This document shows positions 25,996-34,982 of a stretch of DNA of 64,000 nucleotides, one piece after another. This DNA comes from an uncultured Rothia sp. GTDB lineage: Bacteria > Actinomycetota > Actinomycetes > Actinomycetales > Micrococcaceae. A program made the position numbers and the translations under genes. Under the pieces are notes generated by a model. It ran no database searches and was not told the DNA's origin. It worked only from the letters and a program-made list of their open reading frames with translations. The stretch covers positions 1-64,000 of the forward strand of contig NZ_CAKAPD010000009.1 in NCBI RefSeq assembly GCF_916715725.1, in the 5' to 3' direction. Each line of letters starts with the position of its first letter. Within the stretch, counting starts at the first letter, position 1.

Positions 25996-27978
25996 ATGAC
26001 TACTAACTCTGGAATCACTAAAGAATGGGTGGATGAAACCGTCAAGCCGGGCGACGATTTCTTCCGCCACGTCAACGGCAAGTGGCTTGCTACCCACGAA
26101 ATCCCGGCGGATCGCCCCAAGGACGGCGGCCTGTACACCCTGCGCGATAACGCAGAGAAGCACGTGCGTGAGCTGGTGGAGAAGATTGCGAAGGAGCAGC
26201 CGGAGTCCCGTATTGGCGCGCTCTACAACTCTTTCATGGATGTTGAGAAGATTGAGGCGGACGGCCTGGAGCCGCTGCTGAAGGAAATCGCCCCGATTCT
26301 GAACTCGGCAACCCCCTCCCACCTTGCTGTGACCTTGGCGCTGCTGTCCCGTGCGGGTCTGCCGCAGCTGTTCGCCTGGTACACCAGCAACGACCCGAAG
26401 GATCCGAAGAACTACACCTTCTTCCTGTACCAGTCGGGTCTGGGTCTGCCGGATGAATCCTACTACCGTGAAGAGAAGCACGAGGCTGCATGCGCGGCGT
26501 ACGTTGAGCATATTGCCCGTATGTTCCAGCTGACCGGTCTGGCTGAGGGCTTCGGCCTGACCCCGGAGCAGGCGGCTCAGCTGGTGTTCACCCACGAGTC
26601 GGAACTGGCTCGCCTGCACTGGAACGTCGTGGAGAACCGCGACGCGGAGGCGACCTACAACCCGTACCAGGCGACCGAGCTGGACGAGAAGTTCCCCGGC
26701 TTCCCGTTCTCGCAGTGGCTGCTGGCTCTGGGTGCCGACCCGGAGACTCTGGGCCAGGTTATTGTGGGCCAGCCGTCCTTCTTTGAGGGTGCGGCTAAGC
26801 TGTTCACCTCCATCCCGCTGATGAGCTGGAAGCTGTGGGCTGTGTGGACCGTTCTGCGTTCGCGTGCGCCGTTCATGTACGACGAACTGGTTCAGGAAAG
26901 CTTCAACTTCTACGGCAAGACCCTTTCCGGCACTCAGCAGATTCGTGAGCGCTGGAAGCGCGGCGTGGGCGCTGTCGAGAAGGCTCTGGGTGAGGAGATT
27001 GGCCAGGAGTACGTGGCCGTGCACTTCCCGCCTTCGCACAAGGAGAAGATGCTGGTTCTGGTCGGCAACCTCCTGGAGGCGTACCGCGAGTCTATCGAGT
27101 CGCTGGACTGGATGACTGAGGCAACCCGTCAGAAGGCGCTGGAGAAGCTGTCGAAGTTCGTCACCAAGATTGGTTACCCCGATAAGTGGCGTGACTTCTC
27201 CGCACTGGAGCTGGTGCCCGGTGACCTGTTTGAGAACCTGCGCCGTACCGGTGCGTTTGATGCTGACTGGCTGATTGCCCGTAAGGGTCAGCCGGTGGAT
27301 AAGTCGGAGTGGCTGATGACTCCGCAGACCGTGAACGCGTACTACATGCCGCCGGCGAATGAGATTGTGTTCCCGGCAGCGATTCTGCAGCCGCCGTACT
27401 TCAACCCGGATGCTGATGATGCGGCGAACTACGGCAATATCGGCATGATTATTGGCCACGAAATTGGCCACGGTTTTGACGATCAGGGTTCCCGCTATGA
27501 CGGTGACGGCAAGCTGGAGAGCTGGTGGACTGAGGAGGATTACGCGAAGTTCAAGGAGCGTACCGCAGCACTGGTGGAGCAGTACAACGCGTACGTTCCG
27601 GTGGGTCTGGACCCGAAGTTCCACGTGAACGGTGAGCTGACTCTGGGTGAGAACATTGGTGATTTGTCCGGCATGTCGATTGCGTTGAAGGCGTACCGCC
27701 TGGCTTTGAAGAAGCAGGGCATTGAGTCGCTGGCTGACGCACCGGTGATTGACGGCATGACTGCTATTCAGCGTTTCTTCTTCTCGAATGCTCGCGGCTG
27801 GTGCACGAAGTCCCGTCCGCAGCACGCTGAGGTGATGATTTCGGTGGATCCGCATTCGCCGGATGAGTTCCGTGTGAACGGTGTGGTGCGCAATATTGAT
27901 GAGTTCTATGAGGCGTTTGGTGTCTCTAAGGGCGATGCACTGTACCTGGCCCCGGAGGAGCGCGTGCGCATCTGGTAG
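25996..27978 (+). CDS. pepO: M13 family zinc metallopeptidase (neprilysin/PepO-like)
   Basis: This 660-residue oligopeptidase belongs to the neprilysin family. The zinc site is HEIGH at 488-492 with third ligand E552 in ENIGDLSG; the substrate-binding NAYYMPPANEIVFPA motif precedes it. The N-terminal DDFFRHVNGKWL is typical of the family. There is no signal peptide, so like Lactobacillus PepO it is probably cytoplasmic and degrades peptides. The mammalian C-terminal CxxW is replaced by VRIW. The region ahead of ATG 25996 has no clear ribosome site. A strong terminator follows. Confidence 0.94.
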   Translation: MTTNSGITKEWVDETVKPGDDFFRHVNGKWLATHEIPADRPKDGGLYTLRDNAEKHVRELVEKIAKEQPESRIGALYNSFMDVEKIEADGLEPLLKEIAPILNSATPSHLAVTLALLSRAGLPQLFAWYTSNDPKDPKNYTFFLYQSGLGLPDESYYREEKHEAACAAYVEHIARMFQLTGLAEGFGLTPEQAAQLVFTHESELARLHWNVVENRDAEATYNPYQATELDEKFPGFPFSQWLLALGADPETLGQVIVGQPSFFEGAAKLFTSIPLMSWKLWAVWTVLRSRAPFMYDELVQESFNFYGKTLSGTQQIRERWKRGVGAVEKALGEEIGQEYVAVHFPPSHKEKMLVLVGNLLEAYRESIESLDWMTEATRQKALEKLSKFVTKIGYPDKWRDFSALELVPGDLFENLRRTGAFDADWLIARKGQPVDKSEWLMTPQTVNAYYMPPANEIVFPAAILQPPYFNPDADDAANYGNIGMIIGHEIGHGFDDQGSRYDGDGKLESWWTEEDYAKFKERTAALVEQYNAYVPVGLDPKFHVNGELTLGENIGDLSGMSIALKAYRLALKKQGIESLADAPVIDGMTAIQRFFFSNARGWCTKSRPQHAEVMISVDPHSPDEFRVNGVVRNIDEFYEAFGVSKGDALYLAPEERVRIW

Positions 27979-28016
27979 CATTCCGATAAGGGTATATGCT
28001 TTATTGCGTATATAAG

Positions 28017-28061
28017 AAAGGCGCCCGCCTCATGGGTTCATTCCACGGGGCGGGCGCCTTT
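28017..28061. terminator. Bidirectional terminator after the M13 peptidase gene
   Basis: A perfect 13-bp stem AAAGGCGCCCGCC (28017-28029) with GGCGGGCGCCTTT (28049-28061) carries A and T runs at its outer ends, so it works for both converging genes. Confidence 0.85.
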
Positions 28062-28097
28062 CTGTTGTAGAAGCTACACGTTTCTTCGCTGAAGCTT

Positions 28098-28826
28098 TTA
28101 GGAAGCAGAAGCCGAGGACGAAGACGAGGGCGAAGAGGAATAAGCACGCATACCGGTCAGCTTCCACGCACCGTTCTCGTAGACACCGTGCAGGGTGCGC
28201 TCCACCTCGTCCTTACGTTCCGATTCAGAGGGAGCTTCCTGCACGCGGTCCTTGCTTGCAATGAACTCGCCGGGATCCATGGTCAGGCGAATATTCCAAT
28301 TGTAGGTGTCGCCCTCACGCTCGGGCTGCGGGGTGAGCATGGTGATGACGACAGACGCATCGTGCATCCAGGCTTCACCCTTAATCAGCTTCTCACCGAC
28401 GGTGCCCTCCTCGGGCTCAATCAGGTTCTTCAGCTCGGACTTGTCGAGTGCACATTCACGCAGGGGTTCGGTCTTACCGGTGCGCATGTAGTACTCAATG
28501 GCTGCACCGAAGAACGCGATGGACTGGTACAGACCCTCTACGCTGTTCTCGTTAGCGACGGCGGGCTTGGTCGGCACGGGGGCGTTCTTGGACGGCTCGG
28601 TGCGGGTTGCGGGCTTGTAGTCGGAAGGCTTGGAGGTGTAACCGTCAAGGGTTGCCGCGCCGGAGTAGTCGCTACGTGCAGTCTTGGACGCCGACGCGGA
28701 AGCAGATGCACTACCGGATGCGTTGCCGCTGGTTGCCTGGGGCTGTGCACCACATGCTGCCAGGAGGGTCGCGCCGCCGGTTGCTGCGAGCAGGCCGAGG
28801 GCGGATCGGCGGGTTACGTTCTTCAT
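28098..28826 (-). CDS. Tat-exported lipoprotein, DUF6318-like
   Basis: The N-terminus has a twin-arginine signal (TRRSAL) ending in lipobox LLAAC (C25), followed by a Ser/Ala-rich linker. The mature domain (about residues 85-230) carries NAPVPTKPA...ENSVEGLYQSIAFFGAAIEYYMRTGKTEPLRECA, a pattern I associate with the actinobacterial DUF6318 family, whose function is unknown. The tail is again Ser-rich. It probably sits on the outer face of the membrane. The family assignment is from memory and moderately certain. Confidence 0.8.
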   Translation of the reverse strand: MKNVTRRSALGLLAATGGATLLAACGAQPQATSGNASGSASASASASKTARSDYSGAATLDGYTSKPSDYKPATRTEPSKNAPVPTKPAVANENSVEGLYQSIAFFGAAIEYYMRTGKTEPLRECALDKSELKNLIEPEEGTVGEKLIKGEAWMHDASVVITMLTPQPEREGDTYNWNIRLTMDPGEFIASKDRVQEAPSESERKDEVERTLHGVYENGAWKLTGMRAYSSSPSSSSSASAS

Positions 28827-28893
28827 GGGTTCTCTCTATCTGTGGTGTATTTTCCGCACCGCGGTGCGGGTGATGCTTAGGTAGCATCAAACG

Positions 28894-28930
28894 GGAAGAC
28901 GACACTACACGGGATGTAGTGCCGTCTTCC
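28894..28930 (-). terminator. Hairpin after the small Tyr-rich protein gene
   Basis: GGAAGACGACACTACA (28894-28909) pairs with TGTAGTGCCGTCTTCC (28915-28930), with a single mismatch. The T tract on the minus strand is weak. Confidence 0.6.
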
Positions 28931-28957
28931 AGTATATGTTTTTTGGCTTGGGATTCT

Positions 28958-29197
28958 TTAGCCGCCGTAATAGTAGTAGTAGCTGTAGGAGCTGCCGTAG
29001 TAGTCGCTGATGACGATGCGGGTGCGGCGGCCGTAACGGTTGGAGTAGTAGCCGTTGTAGGGGGTGCGGCGCACGGTCGGGCGGTAGGTGGTTGCCTGTG
29101 CGGGGGTGAGCAGCGCGCCGAGGGCGGTTGCTGCGCCTGCGCCTGCGGCGGCGAGTGCTGCACGGCGGGTGAGGCGTACGGGCTTCTTGGTGGCCAT
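28958..29197 (-). CDS. Small Tat-exported tyrosine-rich protein
   Basis: The 79-residue product begins with a clear twin-arginine signal (LTRRAALAAAGAGAATALGALL, cleavage after about residue 35, ...AQA). The mature part is only about 44 residues, is very basic in its first half (RPTVRRTPYNGYYSNRYGRRTR), and ends in a run dominated by tyrosine, serine and glycine (YYGSSYSYYYYYGG). No family is recognised. Export by Tat of such a short peptide is unusual. It may be a wall-associated or cofactor-binding peptide; a cross-linking role for the tyrosines is speculation. Confidence 0.75.
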   Translation of the reverse strand: MATKKPVRLTRRAALAAAGAGAATALGALLTPAQATTYRPTVRRTPYNGYYSNRYGRRTRIVISDYYGSSYSYYYYYGG

Positions 29198-29423
29198 AAT
29201 ATTGCCTTTCGGGGTCGGTGTTTCTGTGAAGTGACAGGTGCGTGTACAGCATGCGGCTGTGCATTAACCATTTCTTATTGTAAGCCTCAACGTTAATGTT
29301 TTTACATGCAGAGTGCACCTTCTAGTTGAGGCTTAAACCATGCGGGCTAGTCAACGTTTTTCCGGCAGAAAAAAATGCGGAAATATTGTTTCAAGAAAGC
29401 ACCGAGCACGGGCTAAATACGGG

Positions 29424-30092
29424 CTACATGTCCACTTCGGCGAGGCCGGTGATTTCCTTGTCCTTGATGTGCGGGATGGTGGAATTCCAGTTCATCCACG
29501 CCTTGACCTGGGCGGCTTCTTCGGGGTTGTTCATGTCTGGCCATCGGTCGTTTTCGATCCTGAATCGGGTCATTGCGAGGAGGAAATAGTCATCATCGAT
29601 AGGGCAGAAACTCACAATCCGCGCACCGGATTTTGTCACGAAAGTAACGGTGCCCGGATCTTTATCTTTAAGAGCAGTCCCCCACTTATATTGGACTGCG
29701 TCAATTGCCTTGAGCGGGTAAGAAATCTTACCTAGTGACTCGTCTCCCCTTTCGGTACCATCGGGTGAGATTTTGATGTAGGTAATAAGGAAATCATCCA
29801 AGAAGGCTATAAATAACCACATGATGCAGAATGCCGCAATATCGAAGAAAAGGTGGAATCCCATGCCGCCCAGTAGGTGCCCTAGAAATACCCCAGCAGG
29901 AAACACGAGGGCCCCGGCGCCCAACAGGATGAGGGTGTAAATGCTGCCTCGTTGAATGTATATATTTTCGTCGCGTAGCTTCTGATCTTGGAGCAGGAGG
30001 TTTTTATGGTCGATAACGGAATGGTGGATTCTGTACATCAGCCCAAGGCATAGCACGCCCCATACGGCAGCCATGGTGTAGGTAATTATCAT
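29424..30092 (-). CDS. Two-to-three-helix membrane protein with a PH-like cytoplasmic domain, unknown
   Basis: The 222-residue protein has one helix at about residues 4-20 and two more at about 52-72 and 78-102, followed by a soluble domain of beta-strand pattern ending in a helix-like RFRIENDRWPDMNN segment. The strands (such as ITYIKISPDG, ISYPLKAIDAVQYKW, GTVTFVTKSGARIVSF) resemble bacterial PH-like domains; this is an impression. The start ATG 30092 has AGAAAGG about 15 nt upstream. It is divergent from a protein with a similar plan (30362-31111), and the two may be distant paralogues. Confidence 0.65.
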   Translation of the reverse strand: MIITYTMAAVWGVLCLGLMYRIHHSVIDHKNLLLQDQKLRDENIYIQRGSIYTLILLGAGALVFPAGVFLGHLLGGMGFHLFFDIAAFCIMWLFIAFLDDFLITYIKISPDGTERGDESLGKISYPLKAIDAVQYKWGTALKDKDPGTVTFVTKSGARIVSFCPIDDDYFLLAMTRFRIENDRWPDMNNPEEAAQVKAWMNWNSTIPHIKDKEITGLAEVDM

Positions 30093-30361
30093 GGTCGCTT
30101 GCTGACCTTTCTATTTATCGGTGATTTGCTGCCTTCCAGCAACGATGCGGAGGGTGCAGGTTTGTTCTCAGAGTAGCCGAGGAAATCAGGTGGTTAGGCA
30201 CGGATTCGGGTTATCCGCGGAGTGGTTGCCGAGTCTTCACCGGAGCATTGCGTCGAGTTAACCTCCCGTCCAGATTGGGTGCGATAGGCTAAGGATGTGC
30301 CCGCCACCTCACCGGGGCGAGCACGATTCACCAACCACTACCGCACAAGGACGTACATACT

Positions 30362-31111
30362 GTGAACGCTGCTGAAACCGGAACCCTTTGGGGGCTTATC
30401 GTTGCCCTGATACCGGGCTACCGCATTAAGCTCGGCAAACCCACCCTGAATAAGAGACAGAAGAGGCCCATCGCGGCGTTTATCTTCTTCTGGCTTGTAA
30501 CTATCCTTGGGTTTGTTGGTATGCCACTTATTTGGCTGTCTCTTGGCCTCGGAGATGAGCAACCAGGAACAGAACAATTTACGGTTGCAATTTCTGGTCT
30601 CATTTTTAGCATCGTGTCTCTTGGCCTGCTGGGCGCTCTCCCACTGAACCACTGCTACGCCTTCTACCTCGAACTACGCGAGGACCACGTGCGCTGGCGT
30701 AATTGGCGGTGGAAGGAACGCACTTTCACCTACCCTTCGATTACGTTCGCCCACGTGGAGAACAATGGCAAGAACGGGTTCTTGCGCATTGGCAGTACTG
30801 AGATGGGTAAGCGTACTTGCAGTTTTGACCCGTATCAGTTTGACGCGACGATTCTCATGGCGCAGGTGCTTTACCGTGATGATCATGGGCGTTGGGCTGA
30901 GGAGGATGGCCTGGATGTGATGAGCGTGGTTGGGATGTATGGTTCTTCGCGCGATATTTATGCCCAGTTTTATGACTTGTGTAAGACGAAGTATGTGGTG
31001 GGCGTGACGAAGAGTGAGCGTCAGAAGCGTCGCCGTAGGGCTGCGCGTAATAAGGCGCGCAGGTTGGAGCGTCAGCAGGCGCGTGAAGAGGCACGCCGCG
31101 AAAAAGAATGA
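30362..31111 (+). CDS. Membrane protein with PH-like domain and basic tail, unknown
   Basis: The 249-residue product starts at GTG 30362. Two hydrophobic hairpins (about 38-62 and 76-100) are followed by a soluble region with short beta-strands (EDHVRWRNWRWKERTFTYPSITFAHVENNG, GFLRIGSTEMGKRTCSFDPYQFDATILMAQVLYRDD) and a strongly basic, coiled-coil-like C-terminus (about 215-249, KRRRRAARNKARRLERQQAREEARREKE) that may bind nucleic acid or acidic lipid. The order (helices, PH-like domain, then DGRW motif) matches the divergent neighbour. Function unknown. Confidence 0.7.
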   Translation: MNAAETGTLWGLIVALIPGYRIKLGKPTLNKRQKRPIAAFIFFWLVTILGFVGMPLIWLSLGLGDEQPGTEQFTVAISGLIFSIVSLGLLGALPLNHCYAFYLELREDHVRWRNWRWKERTFTYPSITFAHVENNGKNGFLRIGSTEMGKRTCSFDPYQFDATILMAQVLYRDDHGRWAEEDGLDVMSVVGMYGSSRDIYAQFYDLCKTKYVVGVTKSERQKRRRRAARNKARRLERQQAREEARREKE

Positions 31112-31156
31112 GTTAGTGAAGCTGTAAATTTCTACGCAGGAAAGAGGTGATTCACG

Positions 31157-31591
31157 GTGAAAAAGAATGTTTCGACGAAAAGGAACAATTCAAAGAAAAA
31201 GAAGAATAAAGTTACCTTCAAAGAGTATCTTCGCAGAAAAGCAGAATATATGTGGAATGATCGCGGTGTCATCATATTTTTCGTAGGATTTATTGCCGTA
31301 TTGGGATTTATATATTTCATGACTCATTACAACCCGAATAATAACTCTGAAATATGCACTATCGAGTCGGTTGAAATCATTGAGCATGAGGACCCCTACG
31401 CAATCTCCGGTGAATTCGAGACGGAAGAGTGCGGAACCATCACAATGTGGCACGCTCCAGATGGCGAACGTATCTACCCTTACCTCAACAGTATCGAGGC
31501 GGGTAAGAAATATAGGGCTTATAAGTCCTTCGATACCCGTAACGATGAAACAGGCTTCACTGCCATCCGCTTTGAAGAAATCAAAGAATAA
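31157..31591 (+). CDS. Single-pass membrane protein, unknown, A+T-rich
   Basis: The 144-residue product (GTG 31157, with AAAGAGG ahead) has a lysine-rich cytoplasmic head (KKNVSTKRNNSKKKKNK), one membrane helix near 40-58 (VIIFFVGFIAVLGFIYFM) and an acidic exported domain with two cysteines (CTIESVEIIEHEDPYAISGEFETEECGTITMW) that could form a disulfide. Codon use and A+T content differ from the surroundings, suggesting lateral transfer. It follows the 249-residue membrane protein by 45 bp and may be co-transcribed. Confidence 0.65.
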   Translation: MKKNVSTKRNNSKKKKNKVTFKEYLRRKAEYMWNDRGVIIFFVGFIAVLGFIYFMTHYNPNNNSEICTIESVEIIEHEDPYAISGEFETEECGTITMWHAPDGERIYPYLNSIEAGKKYRAYKSFDTRNDETGFTAIRFEEIKE

Positions 31592-31612
31592 CAACCTCAT
31601 AAACTAAAAATA

Positions 31613-31655
31613 AAGCCCCCGCAGCCGAGAGTCATCCTCTCAGCCGCGGGGGCTT
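31613..31655. terminator. Bidirectional terminator between unknown gene and surface protein gene
   Basis: A 19-bp stem with two internal mismatches (31613-31631 with 31637-31655) lies between converging genes and has an A-rich stretch on its left side, acting as the T tract for the minus strand. Confidence 0.8.
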
Positions 31656-31687
31656 CACCGTATCAGCGCATCCTCACGCGGCGAACA

Positions 31688-34600
31688 CTAGGAGGAGCGG
31701 CGGCGAGAACGCAGCACCATCACAGTACCCGCACCCAACACCAGCGCACCGCCCACAGCCACAGACACCGCACCAAAACCAGTACGCGCCAGGCCACCCT
31801 GCTGAGCGCCACCCGAAGAAGCAGACGCACCAGACTGACCCAGGGAGCCGCCACCGGTACCACCGCCGGAGACACCGCCCGGGTACACGCCGCCAGCAGA
31901 ACCATCAGCCGAACCGTCAGAGGAGCCCTGAGCGTTCACGCCACCGGCGGCACCAGAAGCACCAGCCTGACCGGACTGACCAGCCTGCGCGGCACCGGAC
32001 TGACCCGACTGACCAGCCTGACCGGAACCAGCATTACCGCCAGCACCGCCCGGGGTTGCCGAATCCACACGGCGCACACCGCTAAAGTCATCCGACGCAG
32101 CGTTCGGGTCCTTCGGCACGGCAGTCTCAAACGAGCACGCATCCGACGCCTTCTTGCCCACAGCAACCGCAAGCTGCTGCACCGGGCTGTTCACCTCAGT
32201 ACCATCAGCCAGGGTCGCGGAATAGTGCACGTCAAACATGTACTGGCCGGGCTCAGAGAACACCCAGTTCGCGTGCGCGTGCGTCGCGTAATCAATGTCG
32301 ATCGTGGTCTTGCCGGTCGTCGAATCCAGCAGCACATCCGCACCATTCAGCGACTCAGTGAACATGCCGAAGCGTGCACCCTCAGGCATGACCTTCGGCA
32401 CCACGTGCAGGCGCACCGGGCCGCGCAGCTGGCTGTAGTCAATATCCTGCGTGTTGTAGCCGGGCCAAGGCAGGCCGCTCTGCTGAGTCTGCGGCAGACC
32501 GTAGAACGCGGTACCGACCGGGCCCATGAAGTTCAGCTTCTCATCAGCCATACGTTCAGTGCGTACACGGCGGGCGTTCTCGCTGACCGTCCACACGACC
32601 GAATCAAGCGGGCGCACCGTCGAATCGGCGTCAATGATGCCGCTGTCATCACGCAGACCCACGGACAGCTGACGGTCCTTCAGGGTCGCCTGAATGTCCA
32701 GGTGGCCGTGCGAAATCTTGGCGCGGCCGTCAATCTGACCGGGCACGCACTGGTTACCGGGGGTTCCGGGGGTCGACGGCTGAGCAGACGGTGCCGGGCT
32801 AGTCGGAGCAGGTGCGCTCGGGGTCGGGTTTGCGGGCGCGGGGCTGCTCGGAGCCGGACTGGAGGGCGCCGGAGCAGGTGCGCTCGGCTCTGCGGAGGCG
32901 GTCGGCACCGCAGGCACGGTCGGAACCTCGCTGGGGGACACCGACGGAACGGTGCTGGGCTCAGCGGTCGGAGCCTCGGAAGGAGCCTCGCTCGGCTCAG
33001 CAGAAGGTTCAGCAGAGGGCGCGACGGTAGGCTCAGCGCTCGGCGACGGATCCACCGGAGCAGGCTTCGGCGCATCGCTAATGGGTGCGCTATCGGGAGC
33101 CAGCGCACCGTGCGCAGTGTACTTCGTACCCGGCTCGTAGTTCGCCGCAACCTCAGTGGTGGAGGCGGAAGCGTTCATGTCCGGGTGGGTCAGCATCTTC
33201 ACGCGCAGAGCCGTGCCCTTGTAGAACGACTCGTCACGGAAGGTAAAGCGCGCCACGCCATCCTCGACGGAGCCTTCCAGGTCGAGGTACGGGTAGACCG
33301 GGTCATCCTGGGCGTAGAAGCCGCCACGCATGAAGCCGCGCACCTTCGGGTCCTTGAAGCGGACCTCAACGGTGCTGAAGCCGTTGCCGTTCGGGGTGAC
33401 GGTCACGTCGTAGTCCATGCTGGTCGGCGTGTACTGCTCAGTGCTGAGCACGGTGTTCGCCTGATCCGGGATTTCTTCGGGCCAGGAGCCGTTACCATCG
33501 TCGCTGTACACGCTCTCAGCCTTACCGGGCTCGTAGGCGAGCTTGTGCGAGATCCAGCGGGACGCCTCCGCGCTGTTCGCATCGGAAATGTCCGGGGTGA
33601 AGACCGCCTGCAGCTGGGAGCCCTCGCTACCGAGCATTTCAGACCAGGTGGCGGTACCGTTCACGACCGGCAGGTCAGTCAGGAAGTAGCCGTTGTTGTA
33701 CAGGGTCAGGGTGCCCTTGAGGTTCTTGTTCGCGGCGGTGAAGGTGATGTCGCTGAGCTTGTCGTCGGCATCCTTGTTCTTAGCCGGGTCGGCGTCCAGG
33801 CGGTGCGGTGCCACGGACAGCACGTACTTTGCGGCGTCCAGGTCACCGACGGGTGCCGCGTTGTAGCGGTCGACCGTGGGCACGGCGGTGGGGGTGCCGT
33901 CACCGAGCACGGGCTGCATGCCGCCAACCTGCCAGACCAGCTTCGACGGCTTGGAGCTAATGATGCGGCCGTCGGTGGAGCGCGCCACGGTGCGGTAGGT
34001 GACCACGTAGCGGCCGGGGCGGGTGAAGGTCGTGGTGTTGTGGGTGTGGCTACCCTTGTCGAGCAGCCAGGAGTGCCAGCCGGTCGAACTGCTGGAGAGC
34101 ATGCGGTACACGTCGGCGGGGGCGTCGTCCGGGTTGTAGCGGAAGAGCTCCATGCGGCCGGGGCCCTCAACGGAGAGAATGTCGGTAGCGAACACGCCGT
34201 CACGGAAACGCTCGGTGGGCACCTTCGTGGATGCGCCCAGGCCAGCCCAGATGGGGTCCTGGTTGCCGTAGGTCAGGTGCGGTGCCATGTAGAGGGTCTG
34301 GCCGGGTTCGCCGAGGAACGCCAGGGAGGGCGAGTCGCCCAGGGTCATGGTGTACTGCGACTTGCCGTCCCTGGTGCTGTAGCCCTTGCCGACCCAGTTG
34401 ACGGTCTTGTCCAGTTCGTAGGTGTCTGCGCCGGTCTTGTAGGGGTTCGCCTCGTTCATGAGGACGAAGGTGCCGTTCTGCTCGTCCCAGTATGCCTTGG
34501 GGGCGTCAACGTGGCCCTTGGTGGTGACGATTTTGCCGTCGTCGGGGCCTGCTGCGGCGGGGCTGGAGGGGGCTGCGCCGGCGAGCGCGAGCAGTGCTGC

Positions 34601-34708
34601 GGCGGAGAGGAATGCGGCTGCGCGGCGGAGGGCGGGCTTGCCGCCGGGGATGAAGAGCGCGGGGGTGTGTGTGGTGACCCGTCGTTGGGTCTGCTTCTGA
34701 GAGCTCAT
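31688..34708 (-). CDS. Sortase-anchored surface protein with choice-of-anchor M repeats
   Basis: This roughly 1006-residue wall protein has a signal peptide (hydrophobic core about 30-50), two actinobacterial surface-anchored repeat domains (TIGR03769/choice-of-anchor M type), a long Pro/Ser/Ala/Glu spacer (nt about 32760-33080) and a C-terminal sorting signal: LARTG, hydrophobic helix, RSRRRSS. The repeats show the family hallmarks GHVD/GHLD, LPQTQQSGLPWPGYNTQ and HTHNTTTF or HAHANWVFSEPGQY. Near the C-terminus is a Gly/Ser/Gln-rich stretch. ATG 34708 is chosen for GAAAGG ahead; the longer frame has none. It is divergent from the transporter operon with similar repeats and probably serves metal capture at the surface. 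Confidence 0.9.
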   Translation of the reverse strand: MSSQKQTQRRVTTHTPALFIPGGKPALRRAAAFLSAAALLALAGAAPSSPAAAGPDDGKIVTTKGHVDAPKAYWDEQNGTFVLMNEANPYKTGADTYELDKTVNWVGKGYSTRDGKSQYTMTLGDSPSLAFLGEPGQTLYMAPHLTYGNQDPIWAGLGASTKVPTERFRDGVFATDILSVEGPGRMELFRYNPDDAPADVYRMLSSSSTGWHSWLLDKGSHTHNTTTFTRPGRYVVTYRTVARSTDGRIISSKPSKLVWQVGGMQPVLGDGTPTAVPTVDRYNAAPVGDLDAAKYVLSVAPHRLDADPAKNKDADDKLSDITFTAANKNLKGTLTLYNNGYFLTDLPVVNGTATWSEMLGSEGSQLQAVFTPDISDANSAEASRWISHKLAYEPGKAESVYSDDGNGSWPEEIPDQANTVLSTEQYTPTSMDYDVTVTPNGNGFSTVEVRFKDPKVRGFMRGGFYAQDDPVYPYLDLEGSVEDGVARFTFRDESFYKGTALRVKMLTHPDMNASASTTEVAANYEPGTKYTAHGALAPDSAPISDAPKPAPVDPSPSAEPTVAPSAEPSAEPSEAPSEAPTAEPSTVPSVSPSEVPTVPAVPTASAEPSAPAPAPSSPAPSSPAPANPTPSAPAPTSPAPSAQPSTPGTPGNQCVPGQIDGRAKISHGHLDIQATLKDRQLSVGLRDDSGIIDADSTVRPLDSVVWTVSENARRVRTERMADEKLNFMGPVGTAFYGLPQTQQSGLPWPGYNTQDIDYSQLRGPVRLHVVPKVMPEGARFGMFTESLNGADVLLDSTTGKTTIDIDYATHAHANWVFSEPGQYMFDVHYSATLADGTEVNSPVQQLAVAVGKKASDACSFETAVPKDPNAASDDFSGVRRVDSATPGGAGGNAGSGQAGQSGQSGAAQAGQSGQAGASGAAGGVNAQGSSDGSADGSAGGVYPGGVSGGGTGGGSLGQSGASASSGGAQQGGLARTGFGAVSVAVGGALVLGAGTVMVLRSRRRSS

Positions 34709-34749
34709 GACAACCTTTCTCATTTTTCTATTTCTTAGCGTAGCGCTTT

Positions 34750-34787
34750 TGCAAATAATTGTCATTTAGAACCTAAGTGAGTATAGT
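34750..34787. promoter_or_regulatory. Divergent promoter with Zur-like operator
   Basis: For the plus strand, TTGTCA (34759-34764) and TATAGT (34782-34787) are 17 bp apart, a near-ideal promoter for the repeat-protein/transporter operon. On the minus strand TGACAA-N16-TACGCT serves the surface protein gene. Across both -35 elements lies TGCAAATAATTGTCATTTAGA (34750-34770 approx.), with symmetrical AAAT/ATTT arms and overall similarity to actinobacterial zinc-uptake regulator boxes. Zinc control fits the genes, but the match is by eye. Confidence 0.5.
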
Positions 34788-34982
34788 GATTCTCAGAAAC
34801 ACGTGTGCGCCGAGGCGCGCCCAAAAACGCACACCACGTACATCCACAAAGAGAAAAACACGGCAGAGCGCACCCCGGACGCAGGGGAGAAACCGGCAAC
34901 AGGCCGCCGGGCCCAGCACCGGGCAAGCCCCGAAAGCAACGGGCAACGCGCCAGCCAACGAGCAGTCATCCAAGGAGCCACC

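Noticed and set aside
25819..27981. A 720-codon minus-strand frame across the M13 peptidase gene
   Set aside because: It is a shadow of a clear metallopeptidase and runs through two terminators.
32225..34738. An 837-codon plus-strand frame across the surface protein gene
   Set aside because: The minus-strand gene has a signal peptide, repeats and a sorting signal; the plus frame has none.
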